Positions 18,801 to 30,713 of a DNA stretch of 64,000 nt are shown piece after piece. The stretch is from Oscarella lobularis (lineage: Eukaryota > Porifera > Homoscleromorpha > Homosclerophorida > Oscarellidae). A model generated the notes under the pieces. The model did not search any database, had not been told where the DNA came from, and worked only from the letters and a program-made list of their open reading frames with translations. A program made the position numbers and the translations under genes. Each line of letters opens with the position of its first letter. Position 1 is the first letter of the stretch. The stretch lies in contig NC_089192.1 in NCBI RefSeq assembly GCF_947507565.1, positions 434,001 through 498,000 on the forward strand, written 5' to 3'.

Positions 18801-21800
18801 GCGCTTCTTCGCCGGCTGCATTCGAGAAGCCGAGCTCGACGGCACCGGCGTGAGCTTCGACGGGGCGAACGTCGAGAAAGGCTTCGGCGTCGATCTCTGC
18901 GTCGGATTCGGACCGTGTCGCGAGACGCCGTGTCAGAACGGCGGCACGTGCGCGGAAACGGGATCGCTCGCGGACGACTTTGTCTGCGAATGCCCCACGC
19001 ATTTCGGCGGTTCGACGTGCGAGAATGCGATCGATCGATGCGCGCTGTCCGGCGGCGCGTCGCCGTGTCGCAACGGGGGCACGTGTTCGAATGCCGTCGG
19101 GCCGGCGTCCGGTTTTCGGTGCGCCTGTCCGTACGGCTTCTCCGGCGTCGATTGCGGCAATCGCACGGGAATCGTCGCTCCGGAATTGTTCGGCGATTCG
19201 TACGTCGCGTATCGAATCGACGGCGAGCAATTGAGCGACGCCTTCGCGTTGGCCTTCGATTTGCGCTTGAGTCCGATCACCACGTCGACTTTTCAACTGA
19301 TCGCCTTTGTCGGCGCCTCCGGCTTGCCGTCGGTGACGGATCACTTTGCCATGCACGTGACGCCGTTTCGGAGAATTTCCGTTCAGGTCAATTGCGGCGA
19401 CGAATCGTCGGACTTTCAGAGTTCCGTCAGGTTGACCGAAGGCCAATGGTATCGAATCGAAGTAAAAATATCTCGATTGATGATGATCGAATTGTGGATT
19501 GACGGAACGCGTGACACGATCGTGTCCGCCTGCGCCGGCGGTGGCGGCGTCAACGGGACGTTTCAAAGTCTCGACGTCAGCGATACGCTCTACTTAGGCG
19601 GCGTCGAACCGAAGCTACAGGCCATCGTTTCCACGGTGACTTCGACTGACGGACTCAGCGGCTGCGTGGCGAATTTGACGCTGATTGGTTCGAGCGGCGC
19701 GGATCTCATTGCCTTGGACAATTCGCCGACGGGCGCCGACGTCGGTTCGTGTCTCGCGCACGCCTGCGACGGCTCGCCGTGTCAGAATAACGGGACGTGC
19801 GTCATCGACGGCGCGACGTTCTTCTGCGAGTGTCCCGATCTGTTCTTGCCGCCCCTGTGCGACGTTTACGTCGACGCCTGCGATCCGAATCCGTGCGATT
19901 CGACCGGCGGCGTTTGTCGATCGATTAGCGGCGAGTTTCGATGTATCTGCAGTCTCGGTCGCACCGGAATTTATTGCAACGAAAGTAAGACGACGACGGG
20001 GTTTCCTTCCCTTCCTGTGATAGTAGACTCCCTCGTAGAATTCATTTCCTAACTCCTCTTTTTGTAACGTTCGCTTCCAGGGAACCCCTTTGAACCCTCG
20101 TCTAATATCAAAGGTTAGGGATCAATTCTATTAGGCCCACGTCCTCGTTTTTTTTTTCTCCGAAGCGCTCTCTACGGCATTTCCTTCTTCCTGTACAGAG
20201 ATCCCTTTTACCATAGAGACCTTGGTTGACAGGAAGGGCATCTGTTCCTATAGCTTCCTTATCTGTCTTCTACTTTGACCTTCTCTCATTTAGCAGGCCT
20301 CTTTTTGGTATTAGCATACTCGTTAGTCGCCCTGTTCATTGTTTGGTCTATCTCTGATAGGTTTCGCTCTTCTATTATTATCTCCCTCTCGTTCTAGGCC
20401 TCGTAGTCGCTGAAAATGTTCGAGGTTTCGATATCCAGTTAGAGTCGTACATCGCTTTGGCGCATCCCAATGGCGTTGGCGCGCGAAGCGATTTCGAGAT
20501 TCACGTACGACCGTCCCAATTGACCGGACTCATCCTGTACGCCGGCAGCTCGACGCGAGATTTCGTCGTAATTTCTCTCGTCGACGGCGCCGTCGATTTT
20601 CGCTATGACTTGGGCTCGGGTCCAGCGCTGATTCAGAGCACAGACAGCGTGACGGTAGGCAGATGGAACGTAATCACCGCCTCAAGAAACAGAAAAGAAG
20701 GTGAGAATAGATACGAGTCAAAACGTACATTATTAATCATATTCTTTTTTTTCCCTAAAGGGACGTTGTCAATCAACGGAGGGAGTCCCGTTTCGGGCTC
20801 GTCTCTTGGCAACCTCAAGCAACTCAATCTCGACGGCCAACTCTTCATCGGCGGCATCGCCGAAGACGCGCGCGTGTCCGGCGAAGCCGGCACGCTATCG
20901 ACTTTCACAGGCTGCATAGGCGAAGTAAAAAAGATAAATAATCAATTTTTTTTCTAATAAGCAATTCGTTTCTTAGTTGAAAATCAACGGAATTTCGTAC
21001 AATTTCGACGACGCCGTGCGTTCGCGCGGTATAGGCCAATGCTCGATCAATCCGTGTCGCGGTCGCTCGTGTCTCAACGGCGGCACGTGCGTCGTCGTCG
21101 ATTTCGTTCGCGACGAAACGCGTTGCGAATGTACGCCGGATTTTGCCGGCGACAATTGCGAGCGTCCGTCGGATCCGTGCACAGTCGAACCGTGTCTCAA
21201 CGGCGGAACGTGTGCGCCTAGCGGCGCGTCCGGATTCACGTGCTCGTGCCCGCCGACGCTCACCGGCGCGACGTGCGAGTCCGTCTTCGTGCCGTGCGAC
21301 GCGACGCCGCCGCTTCATCAATGCGACGCCGCCGATCAGTGTCGCTTCGACGACGTGGAAATGGCGTTCTATTGCGTTTGTCCCGACGGGAAAGGGGGCC
21401 CCTTTTGCCGAGAGAGTGAGCGTTGTAGTGCATTGGGTAAATATTTCTTTTAGTATTAGTGATTTGTAGATTTGACGGCGCCTACGCCGGGTCGTTTCCG
21501 CGGCGACGGCGGCATCGAAGTGTCGCGTCGACTGCTTTTCGGTCGTCCGATTTTGACGTCGCTGATGATCGTTTTCAACGCGACGGGCGACGGTCTTCTC
21601 GCCTATTTGCCCGCGGTAGAACGAAAGAAAGCGAAAACGCGAAGGAAACACTCTGATTCTTTGTCTCTTCTAGGACTCCCGCGGCGATTTCTTCGCTTTA
21701 GGAATTCGTGGCGGAACCGTCGAATTCCGGTAAAGCAATTTCCTTTTCAGTTTTCCGTCTAACATTTCGAGAATTCCGTTTTAGATTTGATCTCGGTAGC

Positions 21801-22209
21801 GGCGCACACGTCATCGCCGATTCGTCGAGTACTGACGTAACCGATGGCAACGTGCACACCGTCGAAGTGGACAGAAATCGTTTGAACGTCAAGCTCGTCG
21901 TCGACGGTCAGTCAACGTCGGAAACTGCGGGCGGCGTAAGCACCGGCCTGAACACGAACAACGACGTTTTCTTTGGTAGACACATCCCCCCTTGTCGTCA
22001 CCTCCACCTTCTCATAAATGCGCTCTCTCTCTCCTCTTTCAGGCGGAGTCCTTGATATTTCCTATTCTGACGTTTCCAATGCAATAGGCGTCGAGTATAC
22101 GTCCGGTTTGGTGGGTTGTCTACATCGTATCACTGCTGGTTCGGTGGTGGTTCTTCCTCTCGCTGATTCCAATGTGATTCGGCGCGAAGAGGTCACGCAG
22201 TGCTTTTAG
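15897..22209 (+). CDS. Secreted EGF/laminin-G protein, EYS-like (1576 residues)
   Basis: Exons 15897-15939, 16554-18152, 18362-19984, 20398-20700, 20761-20924, 20977-21415, 21470-21615, 21674-21729, 21785-21975 and 22043-22209 sum to 4731 nt. Exon 1 encodes the signal peptide MLFVLLASYLVTIG. Next come three EGF modules, then about 370 Pro/Thr-rich residues with seven tandem copies of a polyproline-VSTxAPTPTVVATK unit, then one EGF. After that LamG and EGF alternate: LamG, two EGF, LamG, two EGF, LamG, three EGF, LamG. There is no membrane segment and the protein ends in LamG, as in eyes-shut, agrin and perlecan C-termini rather than in Crumbs. It is probably a secreted matrix protein binding glycans or glycosylated partners through LamG. 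It is convergent with SGPL1 sequence, and its last 0.8 kb is duplicated at 27369. Orthology to EYS is not established. Confidence 0.85.
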
Positions 22210-22272
22210 ACTTAAACGTCTGCGTCATTTTTTTTGTCTTTTTTTTCCGTCTAACTGTTGTTCTGTGCGCGT

Positions 22273-22348
22273 TTTATTTGCTAATTAATTGGCTGTGAGG
22301 CTAGTATTTGAGCGTGGATGATGATGATGATGATTTACTCGCAATAAA
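22273..22348. terminator. Overlapping polyadenylation signals of convergent genes
   Basis: AATAAA on the plus strand at 22343-22348 follows the EYS-like stop by about 135 nt. TTTATT at 22273-22278 is AATAAA on the minus strand, about 155 nt past the SGPL1-type stop at 22431. The 3' ends would overlap. The same pair recurs in copy 2 at 28328-28333 and 28255-28260. Confidence 0.6.
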
Positions 22349-22430
22349 CCTACTGCAAGAGATCCCCCTTCAGGGGACCAGCACATCGCAAGACGAAGGT
22401 GAATAAACCAACATACAGTAGCGCACGTCT

Positions 22431-22998
22431 CTACGTTTTACATGTATAGACGTCAGATAGGAATTGCTTGATGAAAGTGTCGACGATGGCCTTATCGGGA
22501 ATTTTGCCTACCATGCCGTAAATTGCCGCTGTTCCCCCCTTGGCTTTTTTCCCCTAAAAACGTAAGATTTTATGTGATGCACGAATGCGGGTTTTTTATT
22601 CAATACCCTAACGTTCTCAGCTGACTCTCTTAAATCATTCAAGAGTTTGTCGACTAGCGTCACGTGGTGCGGCAAAATAGTGCAGTGAAGCGAATTCGGA
22701 AATTGTTGCCTTTCCATTTTCCATCCTACACGCGAGCAGAGGCAGAATGAACTAACCGATTGCCTAAGTTCCGGGAAACCTTTCTCTTCCATGGCGTCAG
22801 CGAGCGCAAGAATATCTAAATGAGAATCAGTGGAAGCAATCGCGAAAGCCGTCATCTCCGGTTTTCCCAAGATGGCGAGACCCTAGAAAGAAAATAGGAA
22901 ACGAAGTCTGTTACAGTATGAACGACCCCGCATTCGTGCGCTTTCCCTCTTCCTTTCTAAACACTGGGGTTGTTTTATTTAGGGAAGCGCATCTACTT
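22431..22998 (-). pseudogene. SGPL1 3'-end fragment (duplicate copy)
   Basis: Carries the last three coding exons of sphingosine-1-phosphate lyase ([52 protein letters not shown]...). Everything upstream, including the PLP lysine exon, is cut off at 22999 by the 9-bp satellite. The intron at about 22728-22758 is 31 nt long because of a 14-bp deletion relative to the 45-nt intron of the intact gene. The deletion removes the TTACTA stretch that could be the branch point. No promoter or start is available, so it is a non-functional duplicate. Confidence 0.85.
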
Positions 22999-25900
22999 GC
23001 CGTTGTAGCCGTTGTAGTTGTTGTAGCCGTTGTAGCCTTTGCAGCCGTTGTAGTTGTTGTAGCCGTTGTAGCCGTTGTAGTTGTTGTAGCCGTTGTAGCC
23101 TTTGTAGCCGTTGTAGCCTTTGTAGCATTTGTAGCCTTTGTAGCCGTTGTAGCCTTTGTAGCCGTTGTAGCCGTTGTAGCATTTGTAGCCGTTGTAGCAT
23201 TTGTAGCCTTTGTAGCCGTTGTAGCCTTTGTAGCCGTTGTAGCCGTTGTAGCATTTGTAGCATTTGTAGCCTTTGTAGCCGTTGTAGCCTTTGTAGCCTT
23301 TGTAGCCTTTGTAGCCGTTGTAGCCGTTGTAGCATTTGTAGCCTTTGTAGCCGTTGTAGCCGTTGTAGTTGTTGTAGCCGTTGTAGCCTTTGTAGCCGTT
23401 GTAGCCGTTGTAGTGTTTGTAGTTGTTGTAGCCGTTGTAGCCTTTGTAGCCGTTGTAGTTGTTGTAGCCGTTGTAGCCGTTGTAGCCGTTGTAGCCTTTG
23501 TAGCCGTTGTAGCATTTGTAGCCTTTGTAGCCTTTGTAGCCGTTGTAGCCGTTGTAGCATTTGTAGCCTTTGTAGCCGTTGTAGCCGTTGTAGTTGTTGT
23601 AGCCGTTGTAGCCTTTGTAGCCGTTGTAGCCGTTGTAGCCTTTGTAGCCGTTGTAGCCGTTGTAGTGTTTGTAGCCGTTGTAGCCGTTGTAGCCGTTGTA
23701 GCCTTTGTAGCCGTTGTAGCCGTTGTAGCCTTTGTAGCCGTTGTAGCCGTTGTAGCCGTTGTAGCCGTTGTAGCCGTTGTAGCCTTTGTAGCCGTTGTAG
23801 CCGTTGTAGCCGTTGTAGCCGTTGTAGCCGTTGTAGCCTTTGTAGCCGTTGTAGCCGTTGTAGCCTTTGTAGCCGTTGTAGCCGTTGTAGCCGTTGTAGC
23901 CGTTGTAGCCTTTGTAGCCGTTGTAGCCGTTGTAGCATTTGTAGCCTTTGTAGCCGTTGTAGCCGTTGTAGCCGTTGTAGCCTTTGTAGCCGTTGTAGCA
24001 TTTGTAGCCTTTGTAGCCGTTGTAGTTGTTGTAGCCGTTGTAGCCTTTGTAGCCTTTGTAGCCGTTGTAGCCGTTGTAGCATTTGTAGCCTTTGTAGCCG
24101 TTGTAGCCGTTGTAGCATTTGTAGCCGTTGTAGCATTTGTAGCCTTTGTAGCCGTTGTAGCCTTTGTAGCCGTTGTAGCCGTTGTAGCATTTGTAGCATT
24201 TGTAGCCTTTGTAGCCGTTGTAGCCTTTGTAGCCTTTGTAGCCTTTGTAGCCGTTGTAGCCGTTGTAGCATTTGTAGCCTTTGTAGCCGTTGTAGCCGTT
24301 GTAGTTGTTGTAGCCGTTGTAGCCTTTGTAGCCGTTGTAGCCGTTGTAGTGTTTGTAGTTGTTGTAGCCGTTGTAGCCTTTGTAGCCGTTGTAGTTGTTG
24401 TAGCCGTTGTAGCCGTTGTAGCCGTTGTAGTTGTTGTAGCCGTTGTAGCCTTTGTAGCCGTTGTAGCCGTTGTAGTGTTTGTAGTTGTTGTAGCCGTTGT
24501 AGCCTTTGTAGCCGTTGTAGTTGTTGTAGCCGTTGTAGCCGTTGTAGCCTTTGTAGCATTTGTAGCCTTTGTAGCCGTTGTAGCCGTTGTAGCATTTGTA
24601 GCCGTTGTAGCATTTGTAGCCTTTGTAGCCGTTGTAGCCTTTGTAGCCGTTGTAGCCGTTGTAGCATTTGTAGCATTTGTAGCCTTTGTAGCCGTTGTAG
24701 CCTTTGTAGCCTTTGTAGCCTTTGTAGCCGTTGTAGCCGTTGTAGCATTTGTAGCCTTTGTAGCCGTTGTAGCCGTTGTAGTTGTTGTAGCCGTTGTAGC
24801 CTTTGTAGCCGTTGTAGCCGTTGTAGTGTTTGTAGTTGTTGTAGCCGTTGTAGCCTTTGTAGCCGTTGTAGTTGTTGTAGCCGTTGTAGCCGTTGTAGCC
24901 GTTGTAGCCTTTGTAGCCGTTGTAGCATTTGTAGCCTTTGTAGCCTTTGTAGCCGTTGTAGCCGTTGTAGCATTTGTAGCCTTTGTAGCCGTTGTAGCCG
25001 TTGTAGTTGTTGTAGCCGTTGTAGCCTTTGTAGCCGTTGTAGCCGTTGTAGCCTTTGTAGCCGTTGTAGCCGTTGTAGTGTTTGTAGCCGTTGTAGCCGT
25101 TGTAGCCGTTGTAGCCTTTGTAGCCGTTGTAGCCGTTGTAGCCTTTGTAGCCGTTGTAGCCGTTGTAGCCGTTGTAGCCGTTGTAGCCGTTGTAGCCTTT
25201 GTAGCCGTTGTAGCCGTTGTAGCCGTTGTAGCCTTTGTAGCCGTTGTAGCATTTGTAGCCTTTGTAGCCTTTGTAGCCGTTGTAGCCGTTGTAGCCTTTG
25301 TAGCCGTTGTAGCCGTTGTAGTTGTTGTAGCCGTTGTAGCCTTTGTAGCCGTTGTAGCCTTTGTAGCCGTTGTAGCCGTTGTAGTGTTTGTAGCCTTTGT
25401 AGCCGTTGTAGCCTTTGTAGCCGTTGTAGCCGTTGTAGCCTTTGTAGCCGTTGTAGCCGTTGTAGCCGTTGTAGCCTTTGTAGCCGTTGTAGCCGTTGTA
25501 GCATTTGTAGCCGTTGTAGCATTTGTAGCCTTTGTAGCCGTTGTAGCCGTTGTAGCCGTTGTAGCCGTTGTAGCCTTTGTAGCCGTTGTAGCATTTGTAG
25601 CCTTTGTAGCCGTTGTAGTTGTTGTAGCCGTTGTAGCCGTTGTAGCCGTTGTAGTGTTTGTAGTTGTTGTAGCCGTTGTAGCCGTTGTAGCCGTTGTAGC
25701 CGTTGTAGCCGTTGTAGCCTTTGTAGCCGTTGTAGCATTTGTAGCCGTTGTAGCCGTTGTAGCATTTGTAGCCGTTGTAGCATTTGTAGCCTTTGTAGCC
25801 GTTGTAGCCTTTGTAGCCGTTGTAGCCGTTGTAGCATTTGTAGCATTTGTAGCCTTTGTAGCCGTTGTAGCCTTTGTAGCCTTTGTAGCCTTTGTAGCCG

Positions 25901-27175
25901 TTGTAGCCGTTGTAGCATTTGTAGCCTTTGTAGCCGTTGTAGCCGTTGTAGTTGTTGTAGCCGTTGTAGCCTTTGTAGCCGTTGTAGCCGTTGTAGTGTT
26001 TGTAGTTGTTGTAGCCGTTGTAGCCTTTGTAGCCGTTGTAGTTGTTGTAGCCGTTGTAGCCGTTGTAGCCGTTGTAGCCTTTGTAGCCGTTGTAGCATTT
26101 GTAGCCTTTGTAGCCTTTGTAGCCGTTGTAGCCTTTGTAGCCGTTGTAGCCGTTGTAGTTGTTGTAGCCGTTGTAGCCTTTGTAGCCGTTGTAGCCGTTG
26201 TAGCCTTTGTAGCCGTTGTAGCCGTTGTAGTGTTTGTAGCCTTTGTAGCCGTTGTAGCCTTTGTAGCCGTTGTAGCCGTTGTAGCATTTGTAGCCTTTGT
26301 AGCCGTTGTAGCCGTTGTAGTTGTTGTAGCCGTTGTAGCCTTTGTAGCCGTTGTAGCCGTTGTAGTGTTTGTAGCCGTTGTAGCCGTTGTAGTTGTTGTA
26401 GCCGTTGTAGCCTTTGTAGCCGTTGTAGCCGTTGTAGTGTTTGTAGTTGTTGTAGCCGTTGTAGCCGTTGTAGCCTTTGTAGCCGTTGTAGCCTTTGTAG
26501 CCGTTGTAGCCGTTGTAGCCTTTGTAGCCGTTGTAGCCGTTGTAGCCTTTGTAGCCGTTGTAGCCTTTGCAGCCGTTGTAGTTGTTGTAGCCGTTGTAGC
26601 CGTTGTAGTTGTTGTAGCCGTTGTAGCCTTTGTAGCCGTTGTAGCCTTTGTAGCATTTGTAGCCTTTGTAGCCGTTGTAGCCTTTGTAGCCGTTGTAGCC
26701 GTTGTAGCATTTGTAGCCGTTGTAGCATTTGTAGCCTTTGTAGCCGTTGTAGCCTTTGTAGCCGTTGTAGCCGTTGTAGCCTTTGTAGCCGTTGTAGCCG
26801 TTGTAGTGTTTGTAGTTGTTGTAGCCGTTGTAGCCGTTGTAGCCTTTGTAGCCGTTGTAGCCTTTGTAGCCGTTGTAGCCGTTGTAGCCTTTGTAGCCGT
26901 TGTAGCCGTTGTAGCCTTTGTAGCCGTTGTAGCCGTTGTAGCCGTTGTAGTTGTTGTAGCCTTTGTAGCCGTTGTAGCCTTTGTAGCCGTTGTTGCCGTT
27001 GTAGCCTTTGTAGCCTTTGTAGCCGTTGTAGTTGTTGTAGCCGTTGTAGCCTTTGTAGCCGTTGTAGCCGTTGTAGCCTTTGTAGCCGTTGTAGCCTTTG
27101 TAGCCGTTGTAGCCTTTGTAGCCGTTGTAGCCGTTGTAGCCTTTGTAGTAGTTGTAGCCTTTGTACTAGTTGTAG
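22999..27175. repeat. 9-bp satellite (GTTGTAGCC family), ~4.2 kb
   Basis: About 460 tandem 9-mers, mostly GTTGTAGCC and TTTGTAGCC, with rarer GTTGTAGTT, ATTTGTAGC-type and GTGTTTGTAG variants. Longer recurring blocks are visible; for example TAGTGTTTGTAGTTGTTGTAG appears many times. Every frame without a TAG phase stays open for over 1,400 codons on both strands. The minus-strand frame reads (Thr-Thr/Lys/Asn-Ala)n. It replaces the SGPL1 sequence expected between the two parts of the duplicated segment. Confidence 0.95.
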
Positions 27176-27348
27176 CCGTTGTAGTAGTTGTAGCCTTTGT
27201 AGTAGTTGTAGCCTTTGTACTGACTTCTGGAGTAGTTGGGGCCTCTGTAGTGAGTTCTGGAGTAGTTGGAGCCTCTGTACTGACTTCTGGAGTGGTTGGA
27301 GCCTCTGTACTGACTTCTGGAGTGGTTGGAGCCTCTGTAGTGACTTCA
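27176..27348 (-). repeat. 30-bp repeats encoding a mucin-like 10-residue unit
   Basis: Four to five copies of a 30-bp unit (plus-strand core ACTTCTGGAGTRGTTGG) read on the minus strand as TEAPTTPEVS repeats, continuous in frame with the Thr-rich frame of the 9-bp satellite. At 27349 the sequence changes to AAAACGGTGTCGCAAG. That is part of an SGPL1 intron (the same sequence is near 29458), which marks the end of the insertion. Confidence 0.85.
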
Positions 27349-27368
27349 AAAACGGTGTCGCAAGAAAG

Positions 27369-28190
27369 GGGAAAGGGGGCCCCTTTCGCCGAGAGAGTGA
27401 GCGTTGTAGTGCATTGGTTAAATATTTCTTTTAGTATTAGTGATTCGTAGATTTGACGGCGCCTACGCCGGGTCGTTTCCGCGGCGACGGCGGCATCGAA
27501 GTTTCGCGTCGACTGCTTTTCGGTCGTCCGATTTTGACGTCGCTGATGATCGTTTTCAACGCGACGGGCGACGGTCTTCTCGCCTATTTGCCTGCGGTAG
27601 AACAAAAGAAAGCGAAAACGCGAAGGAAACACTCTGATTCTTTGTCTCTTCTAGGACTCCCGCGGCGATTTCTTCGCTTTAGGAATTCGTGGCGGAACCG
27701 TCGAATTCCGGTAAAGCAATTTCCTTTTCAGTTTTCCGTCTAACATTTCGAGAATTCCGTTTTAGATTTGATCTCGGTAGCGGCGCACACGTCATCGCCG
27801 ATTCGTCGAGTACTGACGTAACCGATGGCAACGTGCACACCGTCGAAGTGGACAGAAATCGTTTGAACGTCGAGCTCGTCGTCGACGGTCAGTCAACGTC
27901 GGAAACTGCGGGCGGCGTAAGCACCGGACTGAACACGAACAACGACGTTTTCTTTGGTAGACACATCCCCCCTTGTCGTCACCTCCACCTTCTCATAAAT
28001 GCGCTCTCTCTCTCCTCTTTCAGGCGGAGTCCTTGATATTTCCTATTCTGACGTTTCCAATGCAATAGGCGTCGAGTATACGTCCGGTTTGGTGGGTTGT
28101 CTACATCGTATCACTGCTGGTTCGGTGGTGGTTCTTCCTCTCGCTGATTCCAATGTGATTCGGCGCGAAGAGGTCACGCAGTGCTTTTAG
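27369..28190 (+). pseudogene. Duplicated 3' end of the EYS-like gene
   Basis: Copy of the last EGF piece and final LamG exons of the EYS-like gene (21388-22209). It begins in the middle of an exon. The EGF cysteine TGC in GGPFC is changed to CGC, and there is no upstream exon, signal peptide or promoter. The last LamG exons remain open, and one change (K to E in RLNVKLVV) is seen. It is a truncated duplicate, probably not expressed as protein. Confidence 0.85.
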
Positions 28191-28997
28191 ACTTAAACGT
28201 CTGCGTCATTTTTTTTTGTCTTTTTTTTCCGTCTAACTGTTGTTCTGTGCGCGTTTTATTTGCTAATTAATTGGCTGTGAGGCTAGTATTTGAGCGAGGA
28301 TGATGATGATGATGATGATTTACTCGCAATAAACCTACTGCAAGAGATCCCCCTTCAGGGGACCAGCACATCGCAAGACGAAGGTGAATAAACCAACATA
28401 CAGTAGCGCACGTCTCTACGTTTTACATGTATAGACGTCAGATAGGAATTGCTTGATGAAAGTGTCGACGATGGCCTTATCGGGAATTTTGCCCACCATG
28501 CCGTAAATTGCCGCTGTTCCCCCCTTGGCTTTTTTCCCCTAAAAACGTAAGATTTTATGTGATGCACGAATGCGGGTTTTTTATTCAATACCCTAACGTT
28601 CTCAGCTGACTCTCTTAAATCATTCAAGAGTTTGTCGACTAGCGTCACGTGGTGCGGCAAAATAGTGCAGTGAAGCGAATTCGGAAATTGTTGCCTTTCC
28701 ATTCTCCATCCTACACGCGAGCAGAGACAGAATGAACTAGTAAGGAATGTCTAACCGATTGCTTAAGTTCCGGGAAACCTTTCTCTTCCATGGCGTCAGC
28801 GAGCGCAAGAATATCTAAATGAGAATCAGTGGAAGCAATCGCGAAAGCCGTCATCTCCGGTTTTCCCAAGATGGCGAGACCCTAGAAAGAAAATAGGAAA
28901 CGAAGTCTGTTACAGTATGAACGACCCCGCATTCGTGCACTTTCCCTCTTCCTTTCTAAACACTGGGGTTGTTTTATTTAGGGAAGCGCATCTACTT
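27369..28997. repeat. 1.6 kb segmental duplication, copy 2
   Basis: Direct-orientation partner of 21388-22998 (offset about 5.98 kb). It joins on the right to the intact SGPL1 gene, so this copy holds the original SGPL1 end, while copy 1 holds the original EYS-like end. Confidence 0.95.
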
Positions 28998-30713
28998 ACC
29001 GGAATTCTTTCAATACCATCTCGCAACGCAAGCGTTGCTTCCATTAGACGTCGAGCCATCCGAAGGTAGCCGTCCTGTCCTATTGCTCTCAACGCCGCCC
29101 AAGAAGCTGCGATATTTCCGCCTGAGCAATCTCAAATTCCAAGTGACCAAAGGTGAGTTCTCCTCTCTAATATACCCGGTCTACTTCCCGTCATCCCGGG
29201 CGACCCGAACAAGCCCCCGGGCCACTCGGAGTAGGCGAATAGTTGATACTTTCGAATATCGGAATTGCGATAGAGTATAAGACTAGCCCCCTGCGGAGAA
29301 GTAAACCCTTAGGTTCCGGTTTCAGTCGCGTTTCCTCCCCATACTTTCAAGCCGTAGCCATACTTATGTATGTCAGCCGATATGGACGTAACGGCTTCAA
29401 CACGGAAGTCGAACTTAGGCACGGTGTAGCCAAGTTTTTCCACCCTATACATCAGTAAAAAACGGTGTCGCAAGAGGAAGTCATTCCATACCATGGCAAC
29501 ATGAATCCCCCGAAGCAGGCATCAACGTGGAAAGGAAGACCTTTCTCTCGAGCTATATTGCCGATTTCCTCTATTGGGTCCACTATGCCGTGACAGTATT
29601 GGGGCGCCGATGCTAGGAGCAATATAGTTCGAGACGTTATTGCCTAGGGGGAAGGATTGAATAAGAGCCCATAGACGAAGACATTAGGTTATTTATTACT
29701 CGCACCTGGCGATATTTGTCGAGATTCGGTTTGAAGTCGGAATCGAGTGGGACGTGAACGATTTTCACGTCGAAATAGTGAGCCGCTTTTTCGAAAGCCG
29801 GGTGAATCGTGATGGGCGCAACCTAAGTCGTATTTTAAAAAATTTTCGGCGCCCTCCCGCGGTCGATTCACCATTTCGGGTGATTTGATGTGCGGAAATA
29901 AGCTTCTCGCACGATCGCGATACGTTTTGATTGCCATTAGAATGCTCTCGGTTCCGCCTTTAGAAAAAGAATAAATGTCGAATTTTTTCGTGCATGTTTG
30001 ACGCGGAAACGAACCGCTCGTTAACGATCCGACGACGTTCGCGTCGCCGTTGAGCATGTCGGCCGCCATGGCGGCCGTTTCCGTTTCAAATCGTCGCAGT
30101 GCAGGAAAGACGATGGGATTGAGCGCGTTTTCGTGCATAAACGCTCGCAGAAACTCCCGCACGAGTGTTTCGTGATCGGTGTCGCCTGGGGGCGGGGGAA
30201 CCGGTACCGATTATGAACCCTGTGTGATATATGCTTCGGCTCTCACCTTTTTCGGTACCAGTTCCCGTGGTGTCTGTAAATGCGAGATAGGCGTCTTCCA
30301 TCGCTTTGTAGTGCTCGTTTTGGGCCGTGTAAACGTAAGCGAATATTTGCCCGTCGTCGAGATTGACCTCTTCGCCTTTCAGTTGCTTCATTTCCTCACG
30401 TAAATCATCGTGGGAAATGCCTTGAGGTTTTTAAATTAGGAAAACAAGGCGGGCTGATTGCATGGATGGCGTAACCTTTCTCCGGAATCTTAATTGACAT
30501 TTCTACTGTCGGACTTCGCTTGGAGTCGATTTGACGTAGGAAGCTGTCCGCTTCGCGCTTTATGACGGCACCGATTAGCAAGTCGACGCCGGGTAGATCG
30601 CGAATGCGTTGAACGAAGACTTTGGCCAGACCGAATAGGCCATCGTTGATAAGAATTTGCACAGCGACGATGACAACGTAGGCTAGAAGAGCTTCACCGA
30701 TCAAAGCGAGCAT
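28416..30713 (-). CDS. SGPL1: Sphingosine-1-phosphate lyase (SGPL1)
   Basis: The start ATG at 30713 opens with a membrane anchor ([14 protein letters not shown]) as in SGPL1. Ordered landmarks are: [34 protein letters not shown] joined to [80 protein letters not shown], where the Lys of HKYGY is the PLP-binding lysine; [50 protein letters not shown]; and [11 protein letters not shown] near the end. The stop is at 28418-28416. The enzyme cleaves sphingosine-1-phosphate in the ER membrane to hexadecenal and phosphoethanolamine. Introns are about 45-110 nt; the one between GGFMLPW and VEKLGYTVP is the source of the sequence at the satellite junction (27349). All key exons are open. Confidence 0.93.

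Larger units (their letters stand above)
21388..22998. repeat. 1.6 kb segmental duplication, copy 1
   Basis: Nearly identical to 27369-28997 in direct orientation. It spans the last four and a bit exons of the EYS-like gene and the last exons of SGPL1 on the other strand. It ends exactly where the 9-bp satellite begins (22999). Confidence 0.95.

Noticed and set aside
22911-27632. A 1,573-codon Thr/Ala frame and equally long frames on both strands
   Set aside because: A 9-bp unit without stops keeps frames open; the frame begins in antisense of the duplicated EYS-like end and passes through an SGPL1 intron. Kept only as a finding on origin.
29455-29500. SSCDTVFY as an SGPL1 coding sequence continuing into the Thr-rich satellite
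   Set aside because: In SGPL1 it lies in a GT-AG intron; splicing joins GGFMLPW to VEKLGYTVP, matching the enzyme family.
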